Below, piece after piece: positions 8,517-17,262 of a DNA stretch of 64,000 bases (the stretch's first letter is position 1; each line of letters begins with the position of its first letter). The notes under the pieces were generated by a model. The model worked only from the letters and a program-made list of their open reading frames with translations, was not told the origin of the DNA and did not search any database. This DNA comes from Imperialibacter sp965651695 (GTDB lineage: Bacteria > Bacteroidota > Bacteroidia > Cytophagales > Cyclobacteriaceae). The stretch covers positions 1 through 64,000 of the forward strand of contig CBFGTI010000005.1 in NCBI GenBank assembly GCA_965651695.1, given 5' to 3'. Position numbers and translations under genes: made by a program.

Positions 8517-9040
8517 TTGCGGATTTCGGATTGGGGATTTCGGATTTGCGGAGACGCTGCAGCAGCGGGCTGGGTGGATTTCGGATTTGAAATTTGAGAT
8601 TTCAGATTGGCTGTTCTCGGTCTTTGCTGCTATAAATTGGCATTACTGGTTCTTTGGATTTCGGATTTTGGAGGGTGGATTTCGGATTGACGGTTTCTCA
8701 AGCTTCACTGCGATATACAGCGTCAACTTTTGCGCGGACTAAAGGGTCGGCTACTGAAAAATCTGCGGAAAAGAGCCGAAGTTGCGGCCTTCGCTATCCG
8801 TTCCACGACGGCTGCTCCACGAGGGCTGTTCCACGAGGGGGAGACCCGGTTGGAGACCCGGTCGGAGACGCCTCGGAATGAGTATTCGTAGCGAGTTGAG
8901 ATTTTGTGCTTCGAATTGTAGGTTTCGGATTTGTGGAGCTGCTAACTTACCAGCAAAGCACTACCGGCTTCAGGAAAACAGTGGATTTGGCTACTTTAAT
9001 CTCCACTGCTATGAATCTCCCAGCTACCTTTGCAAACAAA
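8517..9040. repeat. Low-complexity intergenic region with GATTTCGG words and a GAGACCCGGT tandem
   Basis: No convincing gene is present. Between 8517 and 8700 the words GGATTTCGGATT and variants recur about seven times, and a further copy lies near 8925. At about 8806-8835 TCCACGA(G/C)GG-type words recur. At 8841-8871 a 12-bp unit (GGAGACCCGGTT/C) is repeated twice plus a partial. The latter resembles the in-frame repeat in the gene at 31730-33364. A frame over 8491-8742 only translates these repeats. Confidence 0.65.
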
Positions 9041-9694
9041 ATGATACGTTCCTTCTTTCTATTCCTACTTCCCACCTGCCTACTGGCGCAGCCCGACCTC
9101 AAAAAACCGTTTGGAGACTGTGGTCTTACTGGCAGCATTACTATTTACGACTACAAAAATGAACAATGGATCCGCAGCAATGCCACCGACAGCGACATGG
9201 CCACATTGCCGGCGTCCACTTTCAAAATCATCAACACGCTGATTGCACTGGAAACAGGTGTGATTGAAGATGAAAGCGTGGTGGTGCGGTGGCCGAGCAA
9301 AACAGACACCACGCTCTACGGTTACCGACCCGACATTTACCACGACATGACTGTAAAGGAGGCATTTGCGGTTTCAGCGGACTGGGTGTACATAGAGTTG
9401 GCGAAGAAAATCGGCAAGGAACCCTATCGGCAGCTTATGGAAACCAGTGGTTACGGAAACGCCGATCTTTCCCAGCCTGCTGACGATTTCTGGAACTATG
9501 GCGGCTTCGGTGTAACGCCCAATCAACAAGTGCAGTTGCTTATCAACCTCTATGAAGGGAAGCTGCCGTTTACGGAAAGAAGCATGGAGATTGTGAAGCG
9601 GATGATGATTGCAGAAAGTACGCCCGACTATGTGCTTCGCTCCAAAACCGGCTGGACGATAAGGATGATAATAAATTTGTGGATTGCGCGATAG
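9041..9694 (+). pseudogene. Truncated class D beta-lactamase / penicillin-recognising protein
   Basis: The 217-residue frame begins with a signal peptide (cut near LLAQ). It shows the class D serine-hydrolase motifs in order: STFK (nucleophile Ser59, Lys62), SADWV as the SxV motif, YGN in GYGNADLS, and KTG at 202-204. The chain then runs into 13 residues of unrelated sequence and stops. About 50-60 C-terminal residues normal in class D enzymes, including the strand pairing partners after KTG, are missing. The base sequence directly after KTGW belongs to a PIN-domain remnant in another frame, so a deletion or recombination cut the gene. An earlier Met at 9011 is possible. Activity is doubtful. 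Confidence 0.8.
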
Positions 9695-9812
9695 CAGCCA
9701 ACGCGGACTTCATCGTGAGCCATGACAAAGACTTCAAATATTACAGAGAATTGATTTTCCGAAAGTGAAGGTGATTGATACAAAAGAATTCCAAACCATT
9801 CTTAAAGGTTAG
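9657..9812 (+). pseudogene. PIN-domain toxin, C-terminal remnant with frameshift
   Basis: Read in the frame starting at 9661, the DNA encodes KDDNKFVDCAIAANADFIV followed by SHDKDF. This is the typical C-terminal half of PIN_3-type toxin nucleases (DxDDNKF...CA..A.ADFIV..D.DF). Near 9739-9745 the frame shifts, and the other frame continues LQRIDFPKVKVIDTKEFQTI to a TAG at 9810-9812, as expected for the family tail. The N-terminal half and the antitoxin gene are absent. It is fused to the truncated class D gene without a gap and is non-functional. Confidence 0.75.
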
Positions 9813-9839
9813 AAAATATGTGAGGTCCAGGCAGCAAAA

Positions 9840-10265
9840 TTAAGCCTCCACTCCCACCCTATCCACCCCCCTCTTTATTCCATCCTTTATCATTTTCCCG
9901 AAGCCGTCGTTTGTTAGGAAGCCGGTGTAGCTTTCGGCCAATTTATAGTGTTTGAGGGCACTGTTAAAGTCGGCCAGGTCTTCGTAGCATTTGGCAATGT
10001 TGAGGTAAAGGGAGGGAAAGCTTTGTTTGATGTCTTCATCATCCACCAAAAGGGCGAAAGCCAGCGCCTTCTTATCCCATTCCAATTTATCGGTGGTACT
10101 TTTTTGATGCCGGGCCAGGTAGTGTGCCGCCACAAACTTTTCCAGGTTGGTAGCGGCTTCTCGCCATGCCTGCAAAAACAGCAAGCGTGCTTCATCGGGG
10201 CTTCCTTCGCAGTCGATGCCCTGTGCGCAAAGCTTGATTACGTGGTTGTTGGGATCGAAAATCAT
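9840..10265 (-). CDS. Small TPR-like helical protein
   Basis: The 141-residue protein begins MIFDPNNHVIKLCAQG and is almost wholly helical. PDEARLLFLQAWREA and YLNIAKCYEDLADFNSALKHY each look like a TPR helix pair. Similar 140-150-residue proteins are frequent in Bacteroidota and are sometimes labelled rRNA adenine methyltransferase in databases. No methyltransferase motif (for example a glycine-rich SAM loop) is visible here, so that label would be wrong. No signal or membrane segment is seen, so it is probably a cytoplasmic protein-binding protein. It is 122 bp downstream of the DUF1206 gene on the same strand. Confidence 0.7.
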   Translation of the reverse strand: MIFDPNNHVIKLCAQGIDCEGSPDEARLLFLQAWREAATNLEKFVAAHYLARHQKSTTDKLEWDKKALAFALLVDDEDIKQSFPSLYLNIAKCYEDLADFNSALKHYKLAESYTGFLTNDGFGKMIKDGIKRGVDRVGVEA

Positions 10266-10387
10266 TCGAGAAATCCTTCCGGATCAAGTTAACAATGCAG
10301 GCACTTGGAGTCAACAGTACGTACTACTGACGGTACATTCGCTTTACAAGGCTGCTTTTGAGGCATGGCCAAATTGTTGCGCCCGGC

Positions 10388-11194
10388 CTAATCCTCATCT
10401 ACATCGTAGCTGGCGCCGAGCATAAACATAAACAAGCCGTAAGCGATGGTGCCCACGGCTACCACAATAAACCATACATGCCCTATGTGGTCGCCGATAA
10501 AATCGAAGGCTTTGTCGGTGTTCACAACGTACCGGGCATCACTCACAATCGCGGCTTTGATGAAAAAAAAGCCAATAATACCCAGAATAACTGCCCTGGC
10601 GGTGTACCCGATCAACCCAAGCAAATGGGTAGCTTGCCTGATTGCAGCGCTAAAATGATCGATATCCAGCCTTTCCCGGTATCCGCGTCTTATGCCGTAA
10701 ACCAATTGAACCAGGGCGGTGGCGCTCATTACTGCTCCCACTGCAAAAATTGCCAGCGGCCCCCAGCTTTCGTGGAGCAGGTTTGCCACCATTTGCCGCT
10801 GTGCTTCGGGTTGCCCATTTTGCTGAATGCTCGTGGTGCCCGCCAGCACCTGTATGGCAGTAAAAGCGATAAGCGCATCGGCCACAGAGCTCATGGCAAT
10901 TCCCGTTCTTACGGCTTTGCCCTGCAGGCTTTTTCCATATTCGTAGGGGTCGGTAATGGCCTCGTAAATTCGCCAGGCGATGTAGCACAGTGTGCCCACC
11001 AGAATGATCCAAATCAGGAGTTTTCCAGCCACAAAACCGTTCAGGTAGGCCAGCATGCTGCTTTCGTCGGCACCGCCGTCTTTTATTTTCAGAAACGACA
11101 AAATTGCAATAGTACCAATGCCCAGGTAAATAAGCCCCGTGGAAATGCAGCCATACACAGGCAGGTAATGAATAAAAAACCGGCGCCTCTTCAT
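10388..11194 (-). CDS. DUF1206 multi-pass membrane protein
   Basis: The protein has 268 residues and about six membrane segments arranged as three similar two-helix repeats, with glycines spaced as in GCISTGLIYLGIGTIAI and TARAVILGIIGFFFI. This is the layout of DUF1206. The function is unknown. Its start overlaps the stop of the arginase-family gene by four bases (ATGA), so the two are translationally coupled in one operon. Confidence 0.8.
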   Translation of the reverse strand: MKRRRFFIHYLPVYGCISTGLIYLGIGTIAILSFLKIKDGGADESSMLAYLNGFVAGKLLIWIILVGTLCYIAWRIYEAITDPYEYGKSLQGKAVRTGIAMSSVADALIAFTAIQVLAGTTSIQQNGQPEAQRQMVANLLHESWGPLAIFAVGAVMSATALVQLVYGIRRGYRERLDIDHFSAAIRQATHLLGLIGYTARAVILGIIGFFFIKAAIVSDARYVVNTDKAFDFIGDHIGHVWFIVVAVGTIAYGLFMFMLGASYDVDED

Positions 11195-12087
11195 ACAGCA
11201 GTCTTTAGGGCACGCCCCAGGCTTTGCGTTAGATTTTGTGCGACTTGTCCGCTTTCGTCCTTTACAGGATTATAGATGGTAATGCTAATGCCTGCCAGTT
11301 TTTTTGCCAAAAAGACACTTCTGATCAACGCTTCCATCTGCTCAAATTGCAAGCCTCCGGGCAACCGGTAATCTACGGCGGGGTTTACGTCGTCCGACAG
11401 CACGTCAGTATCGTAATGCAGCCAGAAGCCGTCCACATTCAGGCTATTTGCCACCTGAAGGGTTTCCACAATAGCGGCTTCCATCCCTTTCTGTTCAATG
11501 TCGGCCAGCGGAATGCAGTTAATGGATGTGGTGCAAATATCTTGTGCTCCGTAAGTCCGGGCTTCTTCCTCGTCGCGTTGGCCAATATGTATTACGTGTT
11601 CATCCTTTACATAAGGCCATTGGTTGTTGATGTTTGTTAGCACTTCGGGCCCACGGCCGGTTACTATTGCCAGGTCCATATCGGCTACCTCGCCGGTCAG
11701 CGACTTTTCCGGGTCGTAAAAATCGGCGTGGGCATCGCAGAAGATGAGGCCAAAAGCGCCTTGCGCTTTCATGGCGGGCATTATGCCTACCAGTATACTG
11801 CAGTCGCCACCCAACACCACGGGGAAGCGCTTCTTGAGCAGGGAATCGGAAACAGCGGAAGCCAGCAACTGTGAAAAATTGGCAATCGCCTTCACATTGA
11901 GGCAGTGGGTTTCCCGGTCTCGTTTGTCGCTGTAGAGTGTATTTAGCGTGGGGAGGTACCGCACGGGATTGGCCGTTTGCAGGGCACCTTCGAGCCCCGC
12001 CGCAAGCATGCTTTGGGCAAGATGCTGCACACCCGAGGGCCGTAAGCCCAGAATGGACGGAGCCGAAATGATTTCAAGGTTGTTCAC
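11191..12087 (-). CDS. Arginase/agmatinase-family protein with GGDCS variant
   Basis: This 298-residue cytoplasmic protein has the ureohydrolase fold motifs. GGDCS (93-97) stands where arginases have GGDHS, DAHADF (118-123) is intact, and HYDTDVLSDDVNP matches the late SxDxDxxDP motif. The family hydrolyses guanidino or formimino compounds (arginine, agmatine, formiminoglutamate) with two Mn ions. The Cys in place of the first Mn-binding His is known from a subgroup of arginase-like proteins and may change metal use. The substrate is therefore open. Its stop overlaps the downstream DUF1206 start. Confidence 0.82.
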   Translation of the reverse strand: MNNLEIISAPSILGLRPSGVQHLAQSMLAAGLEGALQTANPVRYLPTLNTLYSDKRDRETHCLNVKAIANFSQLLASAVSDSLLKKRFPVVLGGDCSILVGIMPAMKAQGAFGLIFCDAHADFYDPEKSLTGEVADMDLAIVTGRGPEVLTNINNQWPYVKDEHVIHIGQRDEEEARTYGAQDICTTSINCIPLADIEQKGMEAAIVETLQVANSLNVDGFWLHYDTDVLSDDVNPAVDYRLPGGLQFEQMEALIRSVFLAKKLAGISITIYNPVKDESGQVAQNLTQSLGRALKTAV

Positions 12088-12431
12088 CTGCTTCGTTTAA
12101 AGCCCGTAAAACCATGTGCCGGCGGATCGGCATGCGAAGCGCCTTTCTCCCTGCATTGCTCATGTTCTTGTGATTCGCAGTCTTTTTAAACTAACTGCGA
12201 GAGCGTACGATTGTTGTATTGCTGCCTTTTTATTGGCTGCGAACAATGTGGAAGGGCTCCGTCCTCCTTTTTTGCCACGAGTTGCCCACATAATCGCTCC
12301 GATTTGATTTAAACACACGCATGTATGGAAGATTTCTTCAATTCTGTTTACATTCGTGGTTTAGCCGATCCTCATTTTAAAGACCTGAGTTTAATTAAGT
12401 TACTTATTTTTAACCATTGTCTCTATTCTCG
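12088..12431. other. Divergent intergenic region
   Basis: This 344-bp gap separates the arginase-family gene (minus) from the outer-membrane barrel gene (plus). It must hold both promoters. I find no gene, RNA or repeat family member. Only a weak ATTGTT/AACAAT inverted pair around 12211-12247 is visible. Confidence 0.5.
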
Positions 12432-13385
12432 ATGAGGTACCTTTTTATCTTCCTGTTGGCTGCCTGCAGCTATGAGGTTGCAGCACAGGGCTGCAGCGAT
12501 GCGGGTTTTTGCACTATGGGTGCCATGAAACCCGACCAAAACTACAATAGGCGCATACAAATAAAGCTGCGATCGGTGGAGCTCACGCACTACACGGGTT
12601 TCACACGATTTAAAGACGTGATATACAACTACGTAGCCGACGTAAACATTGGCGTCAACAGCAAAACCACCGTACAGGTAAAGCTGCCGTATGTGTTTGT
12701 GGATGGCGCCCTTGCCAATACGCAAGGCCTGGGAGACATGAGCCTGAGCCTAACCCGCAACCTCGTTACGCATGAGGACTACCAGGTGAATTTTACTGTT
12801 GGTTCCAAAATACCTACGGGCAAGGAGAATATAACCAACGTCGAGGGGCAGTCGCTGCCTATGTATAACCAAACCGGACTGGGTACTTACGACGCCGTGG
12901 CAGGCGTATCCGTTATTACTGCAAAATGGCTGGCAGCTACCGGCATTCAACGTCCGTTTGGCGACATCAACAGCACCTTCCTCTGGAGCGATTGGGCGGG
13001 CGACCCGCTGGAGGAAAAGGCGCTGGAATACACACAGGCACGCTCGCTGAAGCGAGGCACCGACGTGATGTTCAGGATAGAGCGAAACTTCAGATTTACC
13101 AACTACAATTTCAGCGCCGGTTTGCTGCCAATTTACCGCCTCACCAAAGACATCATTAATGTGCCGGTGTCGGATGCAAACGGCAACTTCATTGGCAATC
13201 AGGACAAAATTGTAGAAGGTTCCGACGGCCTTGCACTCACCTTGCTGGTGAGCGGCGGCTATCAGTTCAACACCAAAGTAGGGATAAAGGTGATCAACGG
13301 GTTCCGGCTGGTGCAGCGCGACAAAAACCCCGATGGCTTATCGCGCAAAATGGTCAATAATGTTTCATTTGTTTACCGGTTTTAA
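12432..13385 (+). CDS. Outer-membrane beta-barrel protein, partner of TPR-CHAT protein
   Basis: The protein has 317 residues from the ATG at 12432. A TTG 15 bases upstream is less likely. A signal peptide ends near VAAQ and is followed by a Cys pair in GCSDAGFC. The rest alternates aromatic and polar residues and ends in FVYRF, a C-terminal aromatic typical of outer-membrane barrels. It resembles barrel proteins of the MetA-pathway/transporter type, with no recognisable substrate site. Only two bases separate its stop from the next start, so it is cotranscribed with the TPR-CHAT gene and may be its partner. Confidence 0.72.
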   Translation: MRYLFIFLLAACSYEVAAQGCSDAGFCTMGAMKPDQNYNRRIQIKLRSVELTHYTGFTRFKDVIYNYVADVNIGVNSKTTVQVKLPYVFVDGALANTQGLGDMSLSLTRNLVTHEDYQVNFTVGSKIPTGKENITNVEGQSLPMYNQTGLGTYDAVAGVSVITAKWLAATGIQRPFGDINSTFLWSDWAGDPLEEKALEYTQARSLKRGTDVMFRIERNFRFTNYNFSAGLLPIYRLTKDIINVPVSDANGNFIGNQDKIVEGSDGLALTLLVSGGYQFNTKVGIKVINGFRLVQRDKNPDGLSRKMVNNVSFVYRF

Positions 13386-13387
13386 CG

Positions 13388-16063
13388 ATGAGACTTTCAA
13401 CACTATTCCTCGTTATTCTGAGCTTATGCTTTGGAGCTGCCAATGCACAGGACACCCTGGTAGAACAGGCCGAAAAAGAGCTGCTGAAAGCTAGCTACAC
13501 AGTGGCGTTTTCAGGGTTTGAAGAAGCCTCGGCCTATTACCTGAAAAGCAAGCAACCGGACAAATACGCCCTTTGCCGGCTGCGAATGGCCGAGTGCCAG
13601 CTTGCCATGGGTGAGGCGCAGCAGGCGCTCACGCTGGTGCAGGAAACCCGCGACGGCGTGCCTGCTTCAGCCATGCTAGATGCCATTTCCATGAACCTGC
13701 TGGGCGAAGTGCACCTGCGGTCGGGCCGCAACGACCTGGCGCTGGAGGAATTGCTGAAGGCCGAAAAGCTTTTCCCCGCCAACAGCCTCGAGCAGGCCAA
13801 GTGCTACAACGACCTGGGCGTAGTGTACTGGAACAACGGAAACAGAGAGCTGGCGCTGCAATACCACGAGAAAGCCCTCTCCATCAGAAAGCAGGCGGGC
13901 AGCGAAAAGGCTGTTTTGCAGGCCGATTCGTACAACAACATCGGCCTCATTTACCTGCAAGACCTCCCCTCCTTTGCGGTCGGTTACTTCAATAATGCTA
14001 TCGAAATTTACAAGACACAGCTTGGTGGCACCCACCCCAAAGTAGCCAATGGCTATAGCAACCTTGCCTTTGCCACGGCTTTTCAGCGAGACTACGACAA
14101 AGCGCTGCAGTACCTCGACATGGTAATGGATATTTGGAATGCCACTTACAGGATGGACCACCCCAACAAGGCCTTTACCATAAGCAACAAGGGCCGGATA
14201 GCCGAAATGAAGGGCGCCTACGATGAAGCGCTGGTGTTTCAGCGGGTTGCCCTGCAAATGTACCAGCGCCTGTACGGCGACAAACATCCGGAGATTGCCA
14301 ATACCTATGCATTAATAGGCTCTGTATATCAAAAGCAGAACGACTTTAAGGCAGCCGCCGAGAACTACCAGCAATCGATATACGCCAACCTCTATTCTCA
14401 GCAGCATCAAACCCTTTATGACCTGCCTGAGCTTCGGGACTATTACAACGCCGATATTCTGCTTTCTTCGCTTCAATCGAAAGCCAAAGCCCTGGAAGCC
14501 CTGCACTTTGAAAATACGCTGAAACTGCGGGATATCGACGGAGCGCTGAATACCTACCTGGCCTGCGATGAGCTGATTACACAAATACGACAGCTGAGAC
14601 TGAATGAGGCCGACAAGCTAAGGCTGGGGGCGGTAGCTGCCGAACTTTATGAAAGCGGCATAAGCACCGCACTGTACCTGAGCGAACACACCTTCAACAA
14701 AAATCATTACCGTAAGCTGGCGTTTAATTTCTGCGAAAGAAGCAAGTCGGCAGTGCTGCTCGATGCTATTAACGACACCAAGGCCAAGCATTTTGCCGGC
14801 ATACCCGACACGGAATTGGCGCGTGAAGACAGCCTGAAGGACCAGATTATCCTTTTGAAGCAAAAAGTGGCTGGCGCAGACTCGCAGGAAAAAGAGAAGG
14901 AGCTGGAAGAACAGCTTTTCGCGGTAGAATTAGCCTTACGAAACTTTGTGGCAGAGCTCGAAAGCCGTTACCCTGAATATTACAAATTGAAATACAGCAC
15001 CACACTGGCAACCGTGGAAACATTGCAGCCGCTGCTCAACGAATCTACAGCGGTGCTATCGTATTTTACCGGCGAAGAAAACATCTATGCTTTTTTAATC
15101 ACGCGGAGCAAATACAAGGTTTTCACGCTAAGAAAAGAAAAAGACTTCGCGAGAAATGTAACCGGTCTGAGAAATAGCATCAAATACCGCCAGGCAGAGG
15201 CTTTTGAAAGCATTGCCGGCAAACTCTACAGGCAACTGATGCCTCAGCTGCCGGCCAGCGTTTTGTCGGTTATTGTACTGCCCGACGGCCAGATTGGAAG
15301 CATACCTTTCGAATCGCTGGTTGTGAAAAAAGAGAACAGTGGAAAGACTAAATTCCTAATCGAAGAGCTGTCGGTTTCATACGACTATTCGGCCACACTT
15401 TTAGCAGAACGGATCGCAAGCAGTGAATCAGCAAGCGGCAACGGCATTTTGCTATCGGCACCCATTACCTTCGCTTCCAACGACACCCCGATGCAAAACC
15501 TGCCCGCCACCGAAAAGGAGGTGCAGGAGATTAAGTTTCTGTTTGCGGGTTCGCCGCAGGAGGCAACGCTGGCACTCAGTGCTTCGGCATCGGAAAAGCT
15601 GGCCAAATCGGACCAACTGCGTCGCTACAAGTACCTCCATTTTGCCACACACGGAATGGTGGACCAATCGAAGCCTGAGCTGTCAAAAATATTTCTTGCA
15701 CCTGATGATGACGAAGACGGGAGTTTGTATTCCGGCGAGATATACGGGCTGCAAATCAACGCAGATCTGGTGAACCTCTCGGCATGCGAAACAGGCCTAG
15801 GCAAGGTAAGTAAAGGTGAGGGCATAATCGGGCTTAGCAGGGCATTGATGTATGCAGGTGCCAAAAACCTGGTGGTTTCGCTATGGCAGGTAGCCGATGC
15901 CTCCACCGCCGACCTGATGATTGAATTTTACAGGCAGCACCTCTTTCATAGCAACAACAACCTCTTTGCTGATGATCTGCGCAAAGCGAAGCTTAGCCTG
16001 CTGCAAAGTGACCAATACAGCGACCCCTACTACTGGGCACCCTTTATTCTGGTGGGGATGTGA
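13388..16063 (+). CDS. Exported TPR-CHAT protein (caspase-like)
   Basis: The protein has 891 residues with a signal peptide ending near AANAQ. Residues about 25-400 contain at least eight TPRs, including typical ALQYHEKALSIRKQ, AVGYFNNAIEIYK and ALQYLDMVMDIW helices. A coiled linker follows (about 470-530), then a CHAT domain from about 590 to the end. The likely catalytic dyad is His755 in FATHGM and Cys800 in SACETG. The exported location means it acts in the envelope, not as a classic cytoplasmic defence protease. It forms a two-gene unit with the barrel protein upstream. The substrate and trigger are unknown. Confidence 0.88.
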   Translation: MRLSTLFLVILSLCFGAANAQDTLVEQAEKELLKASYTVAFSGFEEASAYYLKSKQPDKYALCRLRMAECQLAMGEAQQALTLVQETRDGVPASAMLDAISMNLLGEVHLRSGRNDLALEELLKAEKLFPANSLEQAKCYNDLGVVYWNNGNRELALQYHEKALSIRKQAGSEKAVLQADSYNNIGLIYLQDLPSFAVGYFNNAIEIYKTQLGGTHPKVANGYSNLAFATAFQRDYDKALQYLDMVMDIWNATYRMDHPNKAFTISNKGRIAEMKGAYDEALVFQRVALQMYQRLYGDKHPEIANTYALIGSVYQKQNDFKAAAENYQQSIYANLYSQQHQTLYDLPELRDYYNADILLSSLQSKAKALEALHFENTLKLRDIDGALNTYLACDELITQIRQLRLNEADKLRLGAVAAELYESGISTALYLSEHTFNKNHYRKLAFNFCERSKSAVLLDAINDTKAKHFAGIPDTELAREDSLKDQIILLKQKVAGADSQEKEKELEEQLFAVELALRNFVAELESRYPEYYKLKYSTTLATVETLQPLLNESTAVLSYFTGEENIYAFLITRSKYKVFTLRKEKDFARNVTGLRNSIKYRQAEAFESIAGKLYRQLMPQLPASVLSVIVLPDGQIGSIPFESLVVKKENSGKTKFLIEELSVSYDYSATLLAERIASSESASGNGILLSAPITFASNDTPMQNLPATEKEVQEIKFLFAGSPQEATLALSASASEKLAKSDQLRRYKYLHFATHGMVDQSKPELSKIFLAPDDDEDGSLYSGEIYGLQINADLVNLSACETGLGKVSKGEGIIGLSRALMYAGAKNLVVSLWQVADASTADLMIEFYRQHLFHSNNNLFADDLRKAKLSLLQSDQYSDPYYWAPFILVGM

Positions 16064-16360
16064 GGAGTTTTTAGTTCTGAGTTTTTAGTTTGTTGAGTAA
16101 CGGAACCCTGTCTCCGACGAAATGTGCAGTGGACAGCGGTTCGTCGACTGTAGACTGCTTAACCACCCGCTGACAGGGTGAAAAACCACTGTCTGGGGCT
16201 TTGCGGGTACCCCAGCGTCCCGTTCCGGTTCAGCGAGCTCCTTCTTCAACGAAATGTGCAGTGGACAGCGGTCCGTCGACTGTGGACTTAACTATCGACT
16301 TTTTCCCTACCCACACCCCATCGCTGGTCCAAACATCGTTGAATAGACAAACACGTTGAC
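16064..16360. repeat. Intergenic repeats downstream of TPR-CHAT gene
   Basis: The stretch begins with two copies of GAGTTTTTAGTT (16065-16091). Two direct copies of a roughly 35-bp unit follow at 16115-16156 and 16248-16287, both containing GAAATGTGCAGTGGACAGCG and then CGTCGACTGT. The first copy is itself an inverted repeat (CGACGAA ... TTCGTCG, 16115-16146). Related GTGGAC/TCGAC words lie downstream of the other CHAT gene at 1.1-1.3 kb. Confidence 0.7.
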
Positions 16361-16591
16361 ATGGACCAATTGAAGAGGAAGATAATTGCAAAAATAAATG
16401 AGCTGACTGATGAGCGGCTTTTGCGGGAAATAGAGCAACTTCTCCACGATAAAAAAGAAATGCAGGAGTTGGAAGCGTTTGTAGTTGAAAGCCGCATCGA
16501 CGAAATAGAAGATGATGAGTTCGTCAACCGCGAGGAGGCGGAAAGGCTTGCTGCCAACTCCCTTAAAACAAAAAGGGGCCCGAGGCTATAG
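16361..16591 (+). CDS. Small acidic protein, antitoxin-like
   Basis: This 76-residue protein has two predicted helices (KRKIIAKINELTDERLLREIEQLLHDKK) and an acidic middle (ESRIDEIEDDEF). The size, charge and helix layout resemble antitoxins that precede PIN or RelE-type toxins in Bacteroidota, but there is no toxin next to it. The following gene is a barrel protein on the other strand. It could be an orphan antitoxin. I cannot assign a family with confidence. Confidence 0.5.
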   Translation: MDQLKRKIIAKINELTDERLLREIEQLLHDKKEMQELEAFVVESRIDEIEDDEFVNREEAERLAANSLKTKRGPRL

Positions 16592-16635
16592 TTGCCCCGG
16601 CACCCCGGCTGAAGGTCCCTTCCTGTCTCGGTTCT

Positions 16636-17262
16636 TTAGTAGTTCATATTGTATGCCAGGAAAATCTGTCCCAGGCTGTTTTTGGAATTACCTAGAAAAA
16701 AACGCCCCTCAGCACTATCGGCAACCCTTCTCAATCCCAAGTTATACCTCACGCCGAGGCTCAGCTCTCCAAAATTGAGCCCGAAGTCACCCGCCAAGCC
16801 ATAGTCGAAGGCGTTGAAGCTGCCCTTGTCGAGGTTGGTGTACTCGGGGCCGAAGTCGCCGCTTGCAGAAATAGAGGCATTCACCAGGTAGGAGATGTAA
16901 GGGCCCAGCCGCAGGTCGGCTGCATCGCCCAGCTTCCACACAGCCAGAATGGGTACATCCAGATAGTTCAGATTGAAGCGAAGTTCTCCGTTGTTGGCTG
17001 CCATGTCGTAGTCGGCACGGCCACCTTTTGTGTTAAATAAGAGTTCGGGCTGCACACCAAACTGCTCGAAGGCATTAAGAAACTGCCCATAAACGCCCAC
17101 GTGAAAGCCTGTGCGTGTGTAATCCTTGCTGGCCTCGTCGATAAACAGGTTGCTGAAGTTGATCCCGCCTTTTACGCCCGACCTTGCTGTTTGCGCTTCG
17201 GCAATACCGATGATACCTAGTGAAAATATTAAGAGTACTGATAATCGTTTTGTTGTTTCCAT
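16636..17262 (-). CDS. Outer-membrane beta-barrel protein (PorT-like family)
   Basis: The protein has 208 residues from the ATG at 17262. The frame extends further upstream, but the segment METTKRLSVLLIFSLGIIG is a clear signal peptide and decides the start. The mature chain shows short amphipathic strands (GVKGGINFSNLF, LDVPILAVWKLG, LSLGVRYNLGL) and ends FLAYNMNY, as in the OMP_b-brl_2/PorT-like family of eight-stranded barrels. The function is unknown. It is monocistronic and convergent with the small antitoxin-like gene. Confidence 0.8.
   Translation of the reverse strand: METTKRLSVLLIFSLGIIGIAEAQTARSGVKGGINFSNLFIDEASKDYTRTGFHVGVYGQFLNAFEQFGVQPELLFNTKGGRADYDMAANNGELRFNLNYLDVPILAVWKLGDAADLRLGPYISYLVNASISASGDFGPEYTNLDKGSFNAFDYGLAGDFGLNFGELSLGVRYNLGLRRVADSAEGRFFLGNSKNSLGQIFLAYNMNY

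Noticed and set aside
8491..8742. 83-residue frame rich in FGFRIGDFGF
   Set aside because: It translates GATTTCGG repeats only.
9840..10265. rRNA adenine methyltransferase label for the TPR-like protein
   Set aside because: No SAM-binding motif; the chain is purely helical repeats.
10358..11275. 305-residue plus-strand frame over the DUF1206 gene
   Set aside because: It is a shadow: the minus strand has clear DUF1206 helices and overlaps its neighbour by four bases.
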